DNA from: Gordius sp. MW1
Taxonomy: Eukaryota; Nematomorpha; Gordioida; Gordea; Gordiidae
DNA: 64,000 bases
Direction of reading: 5' to 3'
NCBI GenBank assembly: GCA_964036665.1
Contig: OZ038530.1
Span: forward strand, 16,328,001 to 16,392,000
Positions 22,985 through 34,683 of this stretch are shown here, in pieces. The position numbers were made by a program, and so were the translations under genes. The notes below the pieces were generated by a model. It saw only the letters and a list, made by a program, of their open reading frames with translations, had not been told where the DNA came from and did no database searches. Position 1 is the stretch's first letter, and each line of letters opens with the position of its first letter.

Positions 22985-23705
22985 AAGGGTTTCATCTGAA
23001 AGCCTGCAAAATAGATTTTTCTGAGCCCTGTCCGAGGCCGGAATTTTACATTGAAAAAAATATACACCTGGCCCGGGCCCGAATTTTAGCATTTTTTTAA
23101 AATAAGGCCCGAGTTCGACCCGAAATTTTAATAATTTTAAAAATATGAAACTAAATTTTGATAAAAATGTCAATTTAATGATACTCATATGATTTAATTA
23201 TAATTCTATAATTAAACAATTTTCATGCAAAAAGACATAGGCGTCAAATATGTCCGCATTCAAATTAGTTAGTCGCACTTCATAAATGCGTTTTCCAATT
23301 TCTTAAATTTCGTTTTTTCTGGACTCCTTTGCATTTATGCTTTCAAAGATGATTGCCTCTTAAGCATTATTAACTAACTAAATTAATCTGATGAGCAAGA
23401 ATTTGATGATAACACATACTTGCGGTTCTTACAACAAACAAACAATTTTCGCTCATATACACAATCACTAATAAAATCCTCTTTAACACTTCACATTTTC
23501 CTTTAAGGTTTTCATTTACTTGAAAAAATTATTTTTGAATATTTTCAGCTATTGAAAATTTTTTAATAATGTGAAATTTTATTTTAAATAGATTCAAAGA
23601 CTACTTAGACTTCTACTTCTCAATTATTTCGGCCTATTTTTTTAAAAATTAAGCCCCCGGAATTTTAAAACCACAATATTTAAAACCCGAGCCAGGCCCA
23701 GTATA
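22985..23705. mobile_element. small non-autonomous element with GGCCCGG-rich ends
   Basis: The left end TGAAAGCCTGCAAAAT with GGCCCGGGCCCGAATTTT blocks, and the right block GGAATTTTAAAACC...GAGCCAGGCCC, match the subterminal parts of the hAT at 61295-62732. The interior also matches it (GATTCAAAGACTACTTAG near 23590 and 62555). It lacks transposase and looks like a deletion derivative. The right terminus is worn and the target duplication unclear. Confidence 0.6.
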
Positions 23706-23984
23706 TGGCAAATATATATAAGTGATGAAGTAGAAAATAATTTACAGGAAGAGTAAGAACTATTAGCATGATATATTTTAATAAAAAATTAAAATAGAAA
23801 GATGGTGCAAATGTTATAAACAACAATAAAATTTTATAACTATTTCGACTTTAAATTTTATTAAGCTTTTAAATTTTTCACCTAGTAAACTGTTTTTATA
23901 GAATTATCGATTTTTTAGTAATATATAGGATATAAAAGTGCCAAATTTATAATGGCGGAAAATACGTTATAAAATTTACAATTT

Positions 23985-24200
23985 GTCATTTATATGGTAT
24001 AGGCTTTGTCCTTGAACAATGGCTCACGGGTTCAAATCCCACTTTCACCACCATCAACACGGCTGTCAGGCGTGAATAACTGAGCGTCACCCCTCATCCA
24101 AATATCCAAAGAAGCTGACCACCTTAGGGCTTGTCTTAATCTCGGATTTAATTGAGCAGCAAATCGTCGTAAGATATCTAACATAGCCGTGTCTTAACCT
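23985..24200 (+). repeat. possible tRNA-derived SINE fragment
   Basis: A B-box-like GGGTTCAAATCCC at 24031-24043 follows a weak A-box-like ATGGTATAGGC. The downstream body CACCACCATCAACACGGCTG and AAGCTGACCACCTTAGGGC has the look of a SINE. No tRNA fold can be drawn. Low confidence. Confidence 0.35.
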
Positions 24201-24249
24201 CGAATTCACAGCAGATTTACCTTTCAGACGCACAACATAATAGCGATTT

Positions 24250-25417
24250 TGTAAGATGCAAATTTTTTCATAAGCTTAAATATTGTTTGTTTTCAAATTT
24301 TTAGGAATTCGCAAAGTTTAGATTTAATCGCAAGAGTTGAATGAAATAAAAAAACGTTTTTAACTAACAAAAAAAAATATATTCATAATTAAAACCGAGT
24401 TTGACCCATGAAATTGAATCGCATATTTAGACAAAGATAAATTCGCGCGATTTGAATCTGAATCCGATATTAAGACAAGCCCCTAGTGTGACAAATATGT
24501 ATTGAAAATTATTGTCTATAAATAAAACATTGCTCCCACTACCAAATAATATTTAAGTGTAAAAGTTGGAAGAGGAGTGGAATGGGTTTGGAGCGCAGCA
24601 TGTGACAAAAAATTAGTCTTACAATCTAGATGTTGTAGCATGTGTATCACCCTTATCTAATCTAAAGGGATTTTCTGTTTGTGTTATTTACTAGAAACAC
24701 GCATAGCGGTCCGCAAGCCTGGCTTGGGCGATCATCTGGTTTCAAAGATACTCTGTACTGAGCTTAAACGAGCAATAAGATAACCAAGTGGACTCATGCC
24801 CGGCCTATATACAAGTACTTATCGGCTTCTGCCTTGAAATCAATATCAAATTTTTTGAATTTGTTTTTATGGAGAAGCAATTTTTTTTTCGTATTTGGTT
24901 TTAAATTTTTTATTATTTAAAAATTTTATTTTTGCCTTATCATTTATTTATTATTTTCTGCTAATTAAATTTAATTTTTCGATATAGTCGATAAGTAAAG
25001 AAGCAAATGCTAAAAAATTTAACCTCGCAGATTACTATAAACTTAGTTAAATAAAGGAGGGATGCGAGTTGGAATAGGGGTGAGATTTTTATTAAAAATT
25101 TATCTCTTGAAGAGGTATGCAAATTATTATCAAACATGATTTCAAATGCAATGCAAAAAGTTTTGTTCAAGCCTATTTAGGTAATAATCTTTCTGAATTA
25201 ATCAGTTAGAATAACTAATAGGGAAAATTTCGTCGTTTCAATCTTTGGAAATAAATGATATCTATATGATGGCCACAAAAAAATTAAAAAGACTTTTTTT
25301 ATTTGTTCATATTTTGGTGGGTTATAAAAATTAGACTTTTGTAGATCAGCCTCCAATAATAATTAATACACACATTTCTTGGTGATTAGTATCCTTAGGC
25401 AATATATGTAAACTAGG
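24250..25417. other. AT-rich stretch, no gene seen
   Basis: Nothing was identified. A moderately GC-rich patch at 24690-24830 gave no reading frame or RNA fold that I could support. Confidence 0.4.
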
Positions 25418-27829
25418 TTAACCCGACAGGGACCAATGTAACTTTTAAGTTACACCCTTTTGATTGATGATTACTCAAAAAGTATTTATTCAAAATTAAT
25501 TTTTTAAATTGAATTTAACAAAAGAGATGTTGTCAAATAAGCTCACACAACATCTTTCCTTTCCGAATCCATTGTTTAAATTATACCATTCCAAAGTTCG
25601 CAATTTTTTTATTTTTGAACTCTTCCAAATTATTCAATTTAATGGAAAATCGAACGTGAGTGCAAAATATATTTTTGCATGTTCCTGAATAATGATTCTT
25701 GCTTAATATTTTGATATAAATATATTTTATTAATTAATTATAAATATATCATAGTTAATTTTTAGTTTTAAATATGTCACCCAAAAGTGACATTGGGAAG
25801 GGCATTTTGAACAATAAGATATTTACATAATTTTTGGAGTTTTTAACGTTGTTTGTTAGCACCTAAACTATATTTTACTCAATTAAACTTTTGTAAGCCT
25901 TCTTTTATTAAGTCTTGGTCCTCATTCCTTAATTTAATTAACAGCAAAAACAAAAAAAAAGTTAAAACGTTTGATTTTGTGTATGTTATATAATTTAATT
26001 TTATTATAAATTTTTAAAAATATTTGATTTAGAACATTAAATGACCTTTTAGAAGAAGTAGAATATTCTAATTTAAATCAAGTTATCATATTTCCTCCAA
26101 CCAACAATGGTGACACTGACCAAGAAAGTGGCGATGAAATTGAGGTTAATTTAAATCATCTACCAATATCAATGCTTACGTCTTCTATCGAGGTCATCCG
26201 TTCCTCAGACCTAGAGGGTACATCCATTAAAGATAATTTAAATTGGCAAGATGATGAAAAGGTTTTTTCCCCGTGTGGGCGCAAATAAGATGATAGGACT
26301 GACGTCGATGTCATGAATTTCCCAACCACAGAAGATTATTTCGAACAAATTTTTACCGATGAAATTGTGACATTCATTGTAGAAATGACAAATCTATACG
26401 CTAAACAGCACAATATAAATTTTAACTTTACAAAGGAGGAGCTTAAAATTTATATTGCCATCTTACTTCTTACTGGATATTTGACTCCGAAAAATATTAA
26501 AATGTTTTAAAAATTAAAATCCGATTCTTACAATCAAATGGTTTCGTATGGAATGCGCTGCAACAGATTCAAAGAAATAACAAAGTATTTACATCTATGC
26601 GACAATTCAAATTTAGACTCGATCGACAAATTCTCCAAAGTTCGACTGTTTTTTGATCTTTTAGATAAACGATTTAGGAATAATTTTAAATATGTAAAAA
26701 CTTGAAATATTTCAATGGATGAAACCATCGTTCCTACTATGGGCGCCATACTACGGAACAATTTATAAAAAGAAAGCCAATGCGCTTTGGGTATAAACTC
26801 TGGACGGCCGCAACAAGATCGGGATACCTTATTAGTTTTGACCTTTATCAGGGTTCATTATGTATTTTACCACAGCAAAAAACTTTCGGTTTAGGGGGAG
26901 CTGTCATAATAAATCTTCTGGATAAATTACCAAATGAATATTATCCTTATTATATTTATTTCGATAATTACTTCACAAGCACAAAATTATTAAATGCTCT
27001 TACAAAAAAACATCGACGCTACGGGAAACGTCAGAGTCAATCGAATTAAATGTCCTCTGGCAGAACCGAAAGTGCTTAAAAAAAGGCCGAGGTTATTTCG
27101 TTAAAAAAGGAACTTCAAAATTGTCAACATGCTATCAAATTGTCATGGTAGCAATCCAATAAGTATATCCAGAATAGGTTCAGTAAATAAGGTACAAAAA
27201 TTCAAGTCGATTGCCCATTTATGGTACAAATGTACAATAAATATATGGATGGGGTTGATCGATTTGATCAGAACGTACAATCTACAAGGATTTCTTACAG
27301 AGGTAAAAAGTAATATTTTCCTTTGTTAGCATTTGGAATAGATGCGGCCTGCCAAAATGCATGGCAAATTTACAACTTAAACAATGATTATCAGTCATTA
27401 TGCAACTTCCGAAGATCGATTGTGATGTCATATTTCAGGAAATACGGTATTCAACCCAAAAGAAACGTGTATTCGAGTTTAACGAAATATAAATCTAACA
27501 TAACAAATCATTAAAAAGAACCCTGTTCACAGAGGCGTTGTAAAGTTTGTAAGAAGGCCACTCAAAATGTTCATATTGTAACGCCGGATTGCATTTAAAA
27601 TGTTGGGCGACCTATCATGGATTAGAATTAATTATATTGTAGCTGATTTTAATAAAAAATTTAATGTTGCATTTTTGGCCTTCCCAATGTCACTTTTAGG
27701 TGACACCCCTCTATCTACCCGGGGTCATTATTTTTCAAAAAAATTTCAGTTGATTTGTTGTTACTATAGTGACCCTGGAAACTTATTTTTTTATAAAATT
27801 TAACCGTGTAGTGATCCCTGTCGGGTTAA
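25418..27829 (+). mobile_element. complete piggyBac element, TTAA-flanked
   Basis: The ends are CCCGACAGGGACCA (from 25422) and TGATCCCTGTCGGG (to 27825), inverted and flanked on each side by TTAA (25418-25421 and 27826-27829), the piggyBac target. Subterminal hairpins follow: GTAACTTTTAAGTTAC on the left; and an inverted pair, GTCACCCAAAAGTGACATTG (about 25777) and its complement CAATGTCACTTTTAGGTGAC (about 27687). The transposase inside is broken, so the element is now non-autonomous. Confidence 0.9.
26030..27600 (+). pseudogene. piggyBac transposase, multiple stops and frameshifts
   Basis: An acidic N-terminal part (EEVEYSN...DQESGDE) from about 26040 leads to NFPTTEDYFEQIF at 26313. The core follows: YGMRCNRFKEITKYLHLCDN (26540), then SMDETIVP (26716) with the first catalytic Asp, YFDNYFTS (26960) with the second, and YMDGVDRFDQ (27240) with the third. 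A C-terminal AFGIDAACQNAW stretch is at 27326. A Cys-rich finger (CSQRRCKVCKKA) is at 27525, ending at a stop near 27597. At least five breaks lie between these blocks. All three acidic catalytic residues are still recognisable, so decay is moderate. Confidence 0.85.
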
Positions 27830-28941
27830 ATTTTTCAATGGGAATGTTTTTAATAGATTAATTAACTTCGTACGACACAATAACCCTCCTTATTGGTAAA
27901 ATTTATTAAGCCCTTAAAACCTATTGACAATCAGGGTTATCATTACTCAAGTGTTTGGTCGCGAGAATTGAGAATATTTTTTGAAATTTTTTATATATCT
28001 CTATATTAATTTTTGTATTAGGATAACATCGCTCGATACAATACTTAAAAAATAGCAAATTATATTGTGCCACTTTTAATTTAAAAATAAAAAAGGAAAC
28101 CCCGAACTTTGTTTTGATATAAAATTGCAAGATGCCGGAATTTCGGTTCATTTTATGCGGAAGATACTTAATGTTCGTAAAAATGGTTGCAAAGTTGTTT
28201 TTTTAGTGAAACACATTAGTCTACAATTTTGCCAAATAGGATATGGAATCTTTATGGTCATCAAATGTTTTTTAAGCAATTGTGGCACATTTGGAATGTT
28301 TATAATTATGGTTACTGCTGAAAGGTTTCACCAAGAGGGGTTTTAATTTAGTTATATCTTTAATATAAAAAATTTTCCCCTACAATTGGGTTAATTTAAA
28401 CATTTAAGCGATTATGATGTTGGGTTTGTAGGGTTCAAACTGTTTTTTGTTATTAAAAATAGAAATACTAGCATCATTGGTGAGAGAGAATATAAAATTG
28501 AAATTCTTCAATTTTTAGGTAATCGTGTTGACTTAGCTCTTATATAGCAAGCTAATTAGGATTAAATGCATTTAACACAGCTTCGCAAGATGCTGAAAAT
28601 TTAATTTGTTTAAACTAATTTAAATTCTAGATGTCTTTTTTGTAAGAGTTTAGCGAATCAATAAAACTAGATTAAAATAATAGAACATTAATCGAGAAAA
28701 GGCGTTTGAAAACGCGGTATGATATTTAAAAAATGTACAATAATATATTGCCCAGTAAAATAGCCTTTTCATTTTTTCGCTTAAATAGCAATTAATATTA
28801 AGTTTAACATGATTAAAATGTAATCAAATTTTGCTTAAATACGCTAGGGAAAAACGTTCAAACTAAACATTTTCAAATTTTAACTTCATTTAACATAGAA
28901 AACACATGGCACACAATAAATTAAGTAAGACGTGGTGCAAA
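27830..28941. other. AT-rich stretch downstream of PSMB5, no gene seen
   Basis: This holds the 3' flank of PSMB5 (right part). No canonical AATAAA was seen directly after its stop on the minus strand. No other gene or element was recognised. Confidence 0.45.
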
Positions 28942-30496
28942 TTAAAAGATAGCTGGTAATTCTCCCATCTCTCTGTATTTGTAATAGAGCTCGGCCACAT
29001 CGTAACTCCCAATTTTTTCCCAGCCAGAATCTTTGATGTGGAAAACTAAATAATAAAAATAAATAATTTTAAATAAAATCTTATTTTTTTTCTCAAAAAT
29101 TAAACAAATATTGCACAAACTTACGATTAACACAACCCCCACTACCAGCATCCCGATAAGTGGCATGAAAGATAGATTTGATGCCTAGGTTTAAAGCCTC
29201 TTCATATGTTAGATCCCATTTCCAGCCTGCATCCAAAACTGAGTAGGCAAACATAGATCCAGATCCAACGGAAAATAGGTGATTGGTAAGTCTGGATGCA
29301 TCATTGTCTACATAATAAATACTAGGACCCTAACGTATAAAAACATGTATTTTAAAAATTACATTGATAAAATATTAATTTTGCATATTATGAGTAAAAA
29401 ACACTATAATCATTATGAGTTTTATAGCATTTAGGATATCTTTAAAAATAAGTGAACAAATTTTAAAGTTGAATAAATAGTGACAACTAAAATATTGTTT
29501 TAAAGTTTATTTTTTGAACTAGAAAAAGACAATTCTGTTAAACTTTAAAATTAGTATAAAGCTTATGCATAACATATTCTAGTCATCAAGATAACTGATT
29601 TTAAGTAGGCTCAACTGTTTTGCATTATCAAACTCTACAGATAATAGGACTAAAGTAGCTTTTAATGAAATAACAATAAGGTAAAACTCTTAAAAATATA
29701 TCATTACTTTTTTATCCCAACCACAAATCATTGTCCCCTATAAAATATATAAAAAAAGACAATAAAATAACATATATATATATATAGTGTATTAGATTTA
29801 AATTCATATATTATAGTTTCAATAATTAATTAAAGTATTCTCACCATTGATAAGCCCATGCCTTTATAATTGTACATCATGTTTGCCAATATTTTAGATG
29901 CAGCAGCTACGGACATGCGATCCTTATTACGTAGCTCATGAATTCTGTTTAAAGTTAATTAGGCATAATCTAGCATTTTTCAACCTGCATATTTTAGCTA
30001 GTACTCTTTCCCAATATTGACAATCAGCAGCTCCACCTGCCATTGTGCCCAGTATATAAGGACTTATCTCTAAAACCTTATTCACAGTTTGAGAAGCTAT
30101 AAATTAAAATAAATTTAATATATTATATAGCACCTATAAAAAGTTTTAAAACATATTTAAATACCCACCTATATATCCTCCAGCAGTGGCTCTAGAATCA
30201 ACTGCCACAACAATACCTCCCTGATATTTAAATGACAGTGTTGTAGTTCCATTATTTAGTCTAATTTTCAGCCCGTTTTGTCCTCTATCACTTGTATTAT
30301 GGTCCACATGTATAAATTCTTGTGCGGATTTAATTGGCTAATTGTAATTTTATTTAAAATTAGGTATACGACTTACATCTACTGATGGAAAAACATAGAA
30401 TTTTGGGTTTGAAAGTTGGTAAGGATTTAGAGTTCCATTGCTCCTATTAAAAATTGATGACAATTTCTCACTTCCACAAACACTTTCTAGAGCCAT
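28942..30496 (-). CDS. PSMB5: proteasome subunit beta type-5, seven exons
   Basis: Exons on the minus strand: 30496-30377, 30337-30169, 30096-29985, 29944-29845, 29737-29708, 29329-29125 and 29045-28942. All introns have GT-AG ends, phases agree, and the joined frame gives 279 residues (human is 263). The propeptide covers residues 1-70. The mature chain starts GTTTLSF with the catalytic Thr at 71. Asp87, Lys103 (the Thr1/Asp17/Lys33 triad) and Met115 (Met45, S1 pocket) are in place, so the chymotrypsin-like site should be active in the 20S core. [10 protein letters not shown] and [16 protein letters not shown] are hallmark blocks. Odd points: exon 5 is only 30 bases, introns 1 and 3 are 39 and 40 bases, and a six-codon upstream frame precedes the ATG. 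Confidence 0.96.
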
Positions 30497-30500
30497 AATT

Positions 30501-30521
30501 CTATAAGTCTTTAAGGTACAT
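30501..30521 (-). promoter_or_regulatory. short upstream ORF before PSMB5
   Basis: On the minus strand an ATG at 30521 is followed by five codons and TAG, ending four bases before the PSMB5 start. If it is in the mRNA it could lower initiation at the main ATG. The transcription start is unknown, so this may lie outside the transcript. Confidence 0.3.
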
Positions 30522-30689
30522 AGATGAGAATGCGACCTGCATAGCCTGAATTTCTAAAAAAATTAGATTTTTCTGATTAACGTTTTTATCAATACCAATT
30601 TTATAAAATAACACGAACCAGTAATAGTCAGTGGCGTAGCTAGCCTTTTAGCCTTGGGGGGGGGGGGGGGGACTGAGCGGGGTTTAAAC

Positions 30690-30838
30690 CATGGGCGTAA
30701 GTAGGGGGGGGGGGGGGACAAAAAAAATTTCAATAGAAAAACCCTTAAAAAATGAAAAATAAAATTATTTATTTCCCCCCCTAATTGAAGTTAAAACATT
30801 TTCGCTTCCCCCTAATCCACAACCTGGATACGCCCATG
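30690..30838. mobile_element. small hAT-like MITE, CATGGGCGTA ends
   Basis: Ends CATGGGCGTAAGTAGGGG and CCTGGATACGCCCATG. Flanking octamers GTTTAAAC and GATCAAAC match at 6 of 8 positions. A run of 13 or more G lies near its left end and C-rich blocks near its right. It is inserted in the ZMYM-type hAT. Confidence 0.65.
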
Positions 30839-31086
30839 GATCAAACGCAATTGAAATTTAATTCCCTCATAAACGTTGGACAAACTTAAAATTCCGCTAT
30901 TTTGTGTATTTTTTCTAATAACAATGAACTGGTATGTCTCAGACTCTCATGTTTATACATCATAAAATAAATAAAATTTATTCATAAATAAAACGAGATA
31001 ATGTAGTTGAAACAATATAGAAAATTCCACATGGTATAATAAGTTTTTGTATAAATGAATTGTAAAGGCACAACACGGAACGGGGA

Positions 31087-32260
31087 TAGTGATGCGGAAA
31101 AACCGAGAAAAATCTCGGTCTAGTCTCGTCATGAGAATTTGAAAAATAGAGTGGAGATCGAGACGAGAATTTAGACTTCGAGACGAGACGAGATTTTATC
31201 AGCGAGATCTCGGCTTAATTTTTGTTTTTAACAAGTGAGTCTTAATTTAGCTAATTAGGCATTTTATTTTATGAGATTTACATTTAGGATATTAAATGCA
31301 AATAAATTTGATCATCATAGGGATAACTATAACCTTTACCCTACTCAAGTTAATAAGGTATCTAAACTACCCTAAAAAATTTTCAGCCAACCTAGATGCT
31401 TCAGGAAATGTAAGCATTTAACAGTTTTTATATATAAAACATCTTTAAAAATGACTAAATATTTGTTTATAATATATATTATATAATTAGTTATAAAATG
31501 ATATATCCACTAACGCATTGGACAAATTTCATAAAAGATCACTGAATTTTTCGCAAAATGCTGCAATTTATCAATAAATTAAAAAATATGAACATAAGCT
31601 TTATTATAAATGAATTAAGTAATTATTTTGTTATATATAATGGGATGTCACACTATAATATTATTTACATTTTCTATTCAACAAAATTAATTAAATTATA
31701 TATGCAATCAACGTGAGATATCAAAGATTTTATGCCAACAATAATGCCTATTTCATTGTATATACAATGTTGAGATAATTACTTGTTATAAATAATGATA
31801 ATATTTTTAAAAGTTTGCTCTCGCATTTTCGTCATTATCTTAATGTTATTAAATAAGCTTTCAATAAATTCATTATGTTAAAATATGATAATATTATTAA
31901 ATTTTATCCTTTTAATGAGTCATAGCTAAGAAATAAAATATATTAATTAGGAACTTTATACCTTCGAATCATCTAGTATATAACACCTATATTAATGCTT
32001 CCTACCTTAAGTTACTCATCTAGCTTGTGTTTTGGGGTTTGAGATAAAAAATTGGTCCATTTTGACAAATTTATATCTTATATAATAACTCATAAGAGCC
32101 AAAAAAATATATAGGGTATAATTTTTTTTGAAAGTCGAGGCGAGACGAGATCGAGATTTTTCTAGGCCGAGACGAGACGATATCGAGATTTTAATAATCG
32201 CACCCGAGACGAGACGAGATTTTGCTTTCGTGACCGAGACGAGACGAGATCGAAACACTA
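31087..32260. mobile_element. hAT element, GAGACGAGA-rich ends, non-autonomous
   Basis: Ends TAGTGATGCGGAAAAACCGAG and GAGATCGAAACACTA. Flanking octamers AACGGGGA (31079-31086) and AATGGGGA (32261-32268) match at 7 of 8. The subterminal regions are arrays of CGAGACGAGA. The interior matches the 3' half of the element at 3301-5123 (for example CAAAATGCTGCAATTTATC at about 31556) but no transposase is readable. Confidence 0.8.
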
Positions 32261-33059
32261 AATGGGGATATTGACAAAAAATCATTTTAAAAAGTGATAC
32301 AAATAGTAAAAACCTTTGCAACAAAGTTTTTATAAAAATGTTTTATTGCCATATTGGCCATATATACAACAAATTTTAATTTTACACATGCAATATTGGC
32401 AACATTTTCAGGCAGCATTTATATCAGGAAAATGAGAACATTTAAAAGCCTTTTTAAGGTTAGATCCTCAAAAGGCAAAATTATAACATAAAATAAAAAA
32501 TTAATTAATTATGAAATTAAAATTCGATCGAGAATGAATATTTAGAGGTTATTGCCCCTGATGATATTATAGATATATTTTCACCCCCCCCCCTTTACAC
32601 CACCAAAAAATAAATACCGGCTAAATAAACCTTTAAAATATTCTGTCAGAATTAAAAGAATTAAAATTTTATTTAATAATTTTAGATGAAATTAGAGATG
32701 TGAGATGCACAGAACAACTTAGGTTAATCCAATGACACACCAAAAGAAATTTTTTTAGGATTTTTATCCCTTTAAAATTTTGATGCGTTAACAATTGTCT
32801 ATAAAATTCAAAATTTTTTATTAATATTAATTTATCAAACTTATGATGGGATATCACTAATAAAGGGGGAAAAATAGTGTACAAACTATTTTTTGGGAAA
32901 TCATTGCCTTTATATGTGCATGTGGTACATAAAATATGCAAGATATGTTAAACAATAAGCGGACAAATAAATTGAATTTAGGATGAAATTTTCGTAAATT
33001 TAATAATAATTTAATATATTCTGAAAGTTTTAAAAAGCTTAAAACAAGTTTAAAAGCCC

Positions 33060-33300
33060 AGATAATTTTTCATTAAATATTAAAATAGTCTTTTAATAAT
33101 AGTTCATTACGCCTTTTACTCGATGTTGCAAACGAATTTATAATATCATCCGGAAGAATAACATTTATAAAGTCATGTTCCTCAATAAAGCTAAAGAAGA
33201 TAACCTATCTTGTAATTTGTGAAACGAAGATAAGTTTTAATCCGTTTTAGCAATGAGAACGATATTTCGCATGAACATGAAGTTTAGTTAAAATTATTTT
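33060..33300 (-). pseudogene. remnant of hAT (ZMYM1-like) transposase C-terminus
   Basis: On the minus strand: SCEISFSLLKRIKTYLR, then, after a frameshift, a YKIGYLL segment (the family's short Leu-Ser-rich block), EEHDFINVILPDDIINSF and SSKRR. This is the block order of the C-terminus of ZMYM1-like hAT transposases. The rest of the protein (33300-33860) is too mutated to follow. Confidence 0.6.
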
Positions 33301-34007
33301 AATCAAAATAATAAACTTTGGAAACACTGTTGAGGGTAAAGTTTTAATGTGAAAAAATATCCTTGCATTTTATTTTATTCGAAGGTAAAGAATTATCATT
33401 TATTACAAAATTTTTGGCCATTATTATTTCGGCATCTTGCAATTTCAATTCATAATGGTCAATTACTTCTGATAAAAGAGATTTATCGCAAAAAAAGGGG
33501 ATGTAAATTTTAAACCTTCTAAGGACTTATATAAATTACAATTAATTTCCGAAAATCTTATGTTTATTTCTGCTATTATTTTATCGATGATAGGATATTA
33601 TAAATCAATTTTGAAATCAATTAATGAATTGGTAGATTTAAAAGTGTATAAAGTGTCCTAATTTTTTGATTTTATACGTTTAGATGGTATTAATAAAATA
33701 TCAAAATATAAAGCTAAATCTTTCGCCTTATTATAAAGAATGGAATTACGACTCAATAATATTGTAAAATTTGCAACCTTTATAGTTTTATACATCATTT
33801 TTATTTGTAATAATATTAAAGTTTTATTCAAAAACAAATAAATATAAACAACATATCGTTTCTTAATTACAATAATATTTAAGAACTGCTTAAGGGGCCC
33901 AAGATTTTCCGCTTAGGGGGGGGGCCATGGGGCCCGGTATTTGCTCTTGGGGGGGGGGGGGGGCCGGGCCCCTTCGGCCCCCACTTAGCTACGCCACTGG
34001 TATATAC

Positions 34008-34683
34008 AATTTTCTCTTAGTTGGAAGATAAGTCCCAAAAATGTCAATTTTTTATTGATATTCTGACATATGCAACATAATTATTTAATATTTTAAGCTA
34101 AAAATAGCGCTTATTTGTGTAGTTGTTTATCGTTGGACAGGCTAATATTGTTATTGTTATGTTGGCTTTTATGTTCCCCAAGTCCTAAAAGATGGTGTGA
34201 TGGTCTCGATTCCCTTCCCCAGGTCGGAAAAAGAAGGTTTTACCTACGGCTTCTTTGACCAAGGATTTTACGAAAAATTGGCACATACAAAGCTATTGGA
34301 AGTTTATTGATGTGAGGCGCGATATTTGCATGTACATATTGATAATAATTAGTTTTGCTATGCTAGTTTAATTAATATCTTTGATAATCTTACTTTATCT
34401 CAAAAAAAAAGAATATTGAAAGATTCACTTTATGCTGCTAACGTTTTTATGTTTTTACATTTAATAGTTATATTAGGGAGAATGTTAATATATACTCAAA
34501 AGGTGACATGGCATTGGGGCATTATATGGAATACAAGGCACATCTATTTAAACATGCCATATACATTAAATATAATTTGGATTTTAAGTTAATGTATGTG
34601 CCTTTTATAACAATGATTAAAACTCTGGCTTACCCTAAAAACTAATTTTTCGTGTGGTGTGTTGCAATAAAATTGGTTTTGAG
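34008..34683. other. no gene seen
   Basis: AT-rich; nothing recognised. Confidence 0.4.

Larger units (their letters stand above)
30629..33999 (-). mobile_element. decayed ZMYM1-type hAT upstream of PSMB5
   Basis: Ends CAGTGGCGTAGCTAGC at 30629 and TTAGCTACGCCACTG at 33999 are inverted repeats. The right end continues into GGGGGCC/GGCCCC blocks typical of this hAT group. The flanking octamers do not match clearly, so age or rearrangement has blurred the duplication. Two further elements are inserted in it (30690-30838, 31087-32260). Its left end lies 133 bp upstream of the PSMB5 ATG, so it probably displaced whatever upstream promoter sequence existed. Confidence 0.7.
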
